Source: Branchiostoma floridae | Lineage: Eukaryota > Chordata > Leptocardii > Amphioxiformes > Branchiostomatidae | Length of the DNA: 62,000 nucleotides | Assembly: GCF_000003815.2 (NCBI RefSeq) | Contig: NC_049980.1 | Coordinates: 30,745,045-30,807,044, forward strand | Direction of reading: 5' to 3' | Shown here: piece after piece, positions 47,001-53,000 of the stretch | Layout of the letters: each line of letters starts with the position of its first letter | Numbering within the stretch: the first letter of the stretch is position 1 | Made by a program: the position numbers and the translations under genes | The notes under the pieces: generated by a model | The model's input: the letters and a program-made list of their open reading frames with translations, nothing else | Databases searched by the model: none | Told to the model about the DNA's origin: nothing

Positions 47001-50000
47001 ACGCCCGCCCGCTTAAGGTCGTCAAAGCCCGCATTACGATTTGGCAGACAACTTGTTATGACATACTCAATAACAAATGTTCTCTATCTGTCCATTGTCT
47101 AATTACTTAATTAGGGTCGCGGGGAAATACTTATGCAGTGGTTCTAACACTGTTCCTGGCAGCCAGTTGGAAACAACACAGCGACTCGGGGCCTACAGAC
47201 GGACATAACACTCGTCTTCGGCGGTGCAATGCTTTAGTTTCGTGCTCAGGAAGCTACATAACGTATACAGTCACTTACTTTTAGTTTCGATTTCAAGTAC
47301 ATTGCAGTACGATGTTTCGTGAAGACATGTATATGACGTCCGGAGCACAACAGGTACAGCACTACTGTAACACGTAAATAAACTGTGCGTTGTACTACCT
47401 CCCATACTACCTCTCGGCCCCTCCGACCGTGGTGATGCGGTTCAAATGACCAACTCCGCATTATCGCACACGCCGGATAATTGCACGGAATTCACTGGCA
47501 AATTGGGTGTGCAATTAAGCGGCTTCCACTGTACTAGTAGTGCTAAACTGTGCATCCAAATCACACAGGGCAAGTCTTACCCGTCACATCCCTCTTCCAC
47601 TACGATGCCGGCCAGAGCGTAGACACCTTCCAGGATGACACCTTCGTGCCGACCTTCGGGGACGAGGTCGAGAATGCTGACCCGGTGCTGCTGCAACAGG
47701 CGCAGGACAAGTGCGGAGATAACCAGGAGTGCATGTACGACGTGCTGCAGACGGGTGACGTGGCGGTGGGGGAGGCCTCTCTGCACCAGTCTACTACCAT
47801 CGAGGACGGCTCGCAGAAATCAAGTCAGTTCTTCTCATTGTTTGCAAATATGTAGAGTGACGTATATAGTTCAAACGCAGAGCGTTGAACCTGATATATC
47901 CAAGGAGATTCTCATTGATATATCACACAAACTGTAAATTAGAATTTTGAAATAACCTTTAGCCTCAATCGTCAAATACATGAAATGTCATTTAGCGGGT
48001 ACATTCAACAGCCAAAAATGTGTTTTATTACCCATTTGTACACCTTGGTGGAGTCAGAAAAGTCGTGTAGTCTTCTTCCAATAGCAAAAGATGACAGGAT
48101 TCGAACTCATGTTCTCTGGGTTTGGGGCCAAACACATCGCATGCGCGTAGCTAAGGCACCACGACCCCACAAACAATGTTTTTGTACCAACGAAAAACTA
48201 TGTTGAATTGCTGGATTAACCGGACGAAACTAACGTTATACACTAATACTGTGTTATCGTTCGTCCATAGGTAACTACCCTCCCACCGTGACCGGCCCTG
48301 CCGTGCTGTACGCTGTGTACCAGGAGACGCTACAGTTTTCGCTGACTGCTGAGGACAGGAACGGAGACTCCATCAGCTTCTCCATCTCATCACCGTCTAC
48401 CCTGGCGGCGTCTGTTCTCTCTTCGAGCGGAAATACGGTAAGTACTTACGTTACGTGCTGAAATCTAGCCTCGTTTGTAGGCCTTTTTTCGGCTTGAGTT
48501 GGGCTTGTAATATTTCTATTTTTCTCGTATACCTTTTTTTAAAATTGTTAACGATTTTGAGTCGTTTCCATTATAAGCAAAAACAAAACATTTCGTACTT
48601 AATTCTTGAGAACTTTTCAATCAGTGTTGAGACCTTATGAACAATCTCAACAAGATTTGAAAAATCTCAATATTCTGAAAAGGATCTCAATATGTCTGTT
48701 GTCTTTTACTGCCATGCAAAAACGTTCGCGTTGGTTTTAAGTTCGCAGTGATGCGGCCACCGCGAAAACCACGAACACTAAACCACCGCGAAAGTTTCTG
48801 CATTTACAGTACATTAAAAGATCTTACGATGCTTTTGAAATATCTCGAGATGCTTTTGAGATAACTCAATATGCTTTAAAAGAATATCAGCATGTATCTA
48901 CATACCTCTGTATTGTCTTGTCTCTATCAAAGGCCACGTTCAGCTGGCAGGTGGACAGGAGGGAGATGTTTAACCTGAAGATCCTGGTGACCGATTCCGG
49001 CGGCGCGAGCGCCCTCTACTGGCCCACAGTGTACCTCTGCAGCTGTGAGAACGGCGGCAGCTGCGCCACCAGCGGAGGCACGCAGAGTTCCTCCAATAAC
49101 ACTAGGTAAGATTTAACCTGGTAACCGTACCTTACCACGTGCCGAGGACTTTTACGGTGTTGTTTTTAATTATTTCTCTCCAAAAGCTATCTATGGGACG
49201 AAGTCAGGAAGACTGGCTTGAAATATCGGTTGTCAGAAAAAAATGCGCACTACGACTGGCCATGGTGCAAGCAAAACTTCCGCTGGCTGGTCAGTAGAAA
49301 ACTGTATATCAGGTTCAAAAGGCGACATTTTGTGGACTCAAATAAAGGTATTGGCAAAGGGATGGGGGAAGACAGTTCAACATTAATACGTGTTAATCCA
49401 TCGAAAATCAAAGGATCAATTTTAAAAAAGACATTTGCATCATCATTTTCTTCCATCATGAAAAGACTACCATAATATGTTCATGTAAAAAAAAATCATT
49501 CATTCTTATCATTCTGCCATTTCGATGCAGGTTTGTGATGCAAGAGTGCACATGCGCAGCCGGCTACACTGGATCCAACTGTGAGTCAGACATCGACGCA
49601 TGCGCAGCCAACTACCAGCCATGTTACGCGGGTGTCCGATGTATCGACCTTCCCGCCCCGGCTAACATCAGTGGGTACCAGTGTGACTCCTGCCCCACCG
49701 GGTACTCGGGGAACGGGCAGCGATGTTCAGGTAGGGAAACAGAATCTACTTTTTGGTAGCACATGCATGAGTAACGGCGCAATGACATTCAAGATGTCTG
49801 TGACATTACCAACCGCCGACATTGAGCTTATTAAATTATTTTCCCGTAACAATACAACAGACCTTTCCACGACACATGCACGCCAATTCAAAGAATACAC
49901 TCAGTTTGAACTCATACGACAATCGTATGACGTATATATAGTGCTCTAAGTATCATTGCAAGTTAACGTTAATATGTTTATAGATTTGGTAAGATGATGA

Positions 50001-53000
50001 TGATGTTTTAATCAGTATGATACAAGGAAGACTAGTGTACTTTAAGTTTATTGTATTCACTGATAGATATGTTTGCTAAACCAGTAACAACATAACTTAT
50101 TTTGATAAACCTCGCACAATTTTATCATATTATGCGTGGTTTTAATGCAGTTCAATTTTCAAGCTTGCAGTTACAGAACCAGTTGTAGTTGGTGGCAATG
50201 AGTTATTTCTAGTATTCAAGAACTGACTTATCGACACACACATAACGTCTGTGTTTTGATTTTCATTTTTTCACGTAAATTTGGTCCAACATTGTTCCTG
50301 TTGTACTACAGACGTGGACGAGTGCGCATCAGGTTCTTCCTGTGCACAGCTGTGTGTGAACTTTCCGGGTTCCTACCAGTGTTCGTGTAACGCCGGGTAT
50401 GAACTGGGAGACGACGGTAGTTCCTGTAACGGTAAGATGCCTTTTTGGGTGGTGATTCTAGACCTGGCCTTATTCCCACACAAGTAAACACGCGTAGGAC
50501 TTGACCAAGTGCTGAAATCCATCCACACACAAGTAAACAAGCCTGTCCTTGGTGCTGAACACTACCCACACACGGGGAACATACCTGTCCTTGGTGCTGA
50601 ACACCATCCACACATATTTGATTTATATTCATAATTCTCAGCGACATGTGGAGCACTGTAATAAATATCAATGCCATAAAGAATTATTTAATACAATTTT
50701 GTGTGAATTTGAGCTGTAGCACAAAATTCAATTTAATTATCACATTCTATGCTCTTTTCAGGGATGACCAACACAGGTATAGCTGATGCTACTGTAGCAA
50801 GTCCTAGAATCTCATCGCTAAAAAGCATAACAATTGTTTGATACTAATAGAAGTATTTGATTCCAACAGATGTGGATGAGTGCACGCCAGCTAGCGACTG
50901 TGACCAGGTCTGCAACAACAACGAGGGTTCCTACAGCTGCTCCTGCAACAGCGGGTTTGAACTGGGGTCGGACGGCAAGTCCTGCTCACGTGAGTACGGC
51001 AGAAATATCCCAATGGGACACTTGTTGATGATCAGTCGTGAAAATGGTAGTGTATAGTAAACGTTAAGAAATTTAAGAAAATGATGCAAAGGGCAGATGT
51101 AGTGTTCATACTTAGCATCGATTCTAAAGTAATGCAGGTTATTCCTAAATAGATATTAACTGAAACATTTTCTAGTCATAAAGACTCCAATTGTCTCCTA
51201 CTGAATGCTTTACACAGCTTTACACTAATATATATGTAAATGTTGATGAAGCTTAGACCTCTAGGTGATAACAAATGCCTTGATATGCTTTGAAAACGGT
51301 TGAGTCGGTGACACCTTAGCAGGATAGTGGATGCTGTCTGAAATGTCTCACCGTTACCAAATTCATATTCGATTGCTTGATTAACTGCTATTTAGTAATA
51401 CACATGTTAACTTCAACATACATGCTATTAAAAGAAATAGGTAACAAAACTCCTTTTTTTCCTACCCGCAGCTACGGACCCGTGCCCCGTAGGAGATACA
51501 GGCGGATGTGACGTAGTTAACGGCTGGTGTCTGAACAACGGCGGCGCCAAGCAGTGCGCCTGTAAGAGCGGATACGCCCTGGCGGACGACGGGGTGACCT
51601 GCAACGGTGAGTGGCAAAGCAAAATACGTTAGTTCTAGGGATTGGAAGTTGTAACTGATGCAATCTATATGAAATTTCTTCTCTAGACAATCATTCAATA
51701 ACCCCCGTATTCATTCTTTTATCTAACTTCATTGCAAACATGTTCAATTGCAAAAAGAAACAAAGCGAAACAATGCAATGATATAAAAAGCACATACATT
51801 TCACGGAGTAAAAATGTGAGAGATTAATAAACAATAAAGAATAATAGAGTGAGTAAAATAAATGAATGAATGAACGAATGCACGAACCAAAGAATGATTA
51901 AAGGAAGAAATTAATAGAATAGCTAAATTCCAAATGCTCTTTTATCAGATGTGAACGAGTGCCAGACAGGAGAAAACAACTGCAACCAAAACTGCGGCAA
52001 CACAGAGGGGAGCTACACCTGCTCATGTGAGGCAGGCTACCAACTGGTGGATGAGCACACCTGTCAAGGTAAGATATAAGAGAGAACTATAAGTAGGTGA
52101 CGTAAATGAAGGTTAGACATCCAGGTTATAGGATGAGCCAAAAAGCAGTTACTCAAGCAACTGGATATGGTTTTGGAAACGGTCAGACGATTCAAACAAC
52201 CATCCAGAGTCTCTGACGAAAGACATCGGATGGTTGTCTGAAACTGCTTTTTGGCGTATAAGTAGGTGACTTGGTGAGCAGAAACTCTTTGCAGTGTGTT
52301 TTAGTCCTTTGGGTACCTGTCTGCACATGGTAGTAAAAATTCATGTAGATCTTGCAAAAAATATTCACAAAAAGATGCTTTCTGGCCATTTCTGCGAGGC
52401 AATATTGAAAGACTTGCTTGTATTACTAGAGGTCTTGATTGTCATAGGTTACCAGTATCAACAGATTCGACTATTTTCCACAGACATTGACGAGTGTAAC
52501 ACCGGGAACTACAACTGTAGCGGTAACACGGTGTGTAAGAACCAGCCGGGGTCCTACAGCTGTGACTGTGCTGCCGGGCTGGTCCTGACGGACGGAGAAT
52601 GTGTGGGTGAGTAACCAACTGGTCTACGAGCAGTTCATCCTATATGAAAATCATGACTACCGGCAAAGACACTAACACTTTTATGTGGCCGTCTTACGTA
52701 GTTACGATTATGGCACCATAAGCGCTGCTTGGAGATTACAAGCAGCCAGATATTTAACATCGATGAAGTTATTTAGGTCAATTTAAAGTGAAGAAATCTG
52801 CTGATTGCAGCTGAAGGTGTTTTAGAAATGGAGTATGCAGAATCCAGTAAATGCTGATGATGACAATGATGATGGTGATGATGATGTCGGTGATGATGAC
52901 AATGATGATGGTGATGTTTGTGATAATGATGGTATTGTTGCTGCTGCCGATGCTGAATTGGTCCCCACAAATTGGGCTTGGAGGCTTTCATCGATGACGT

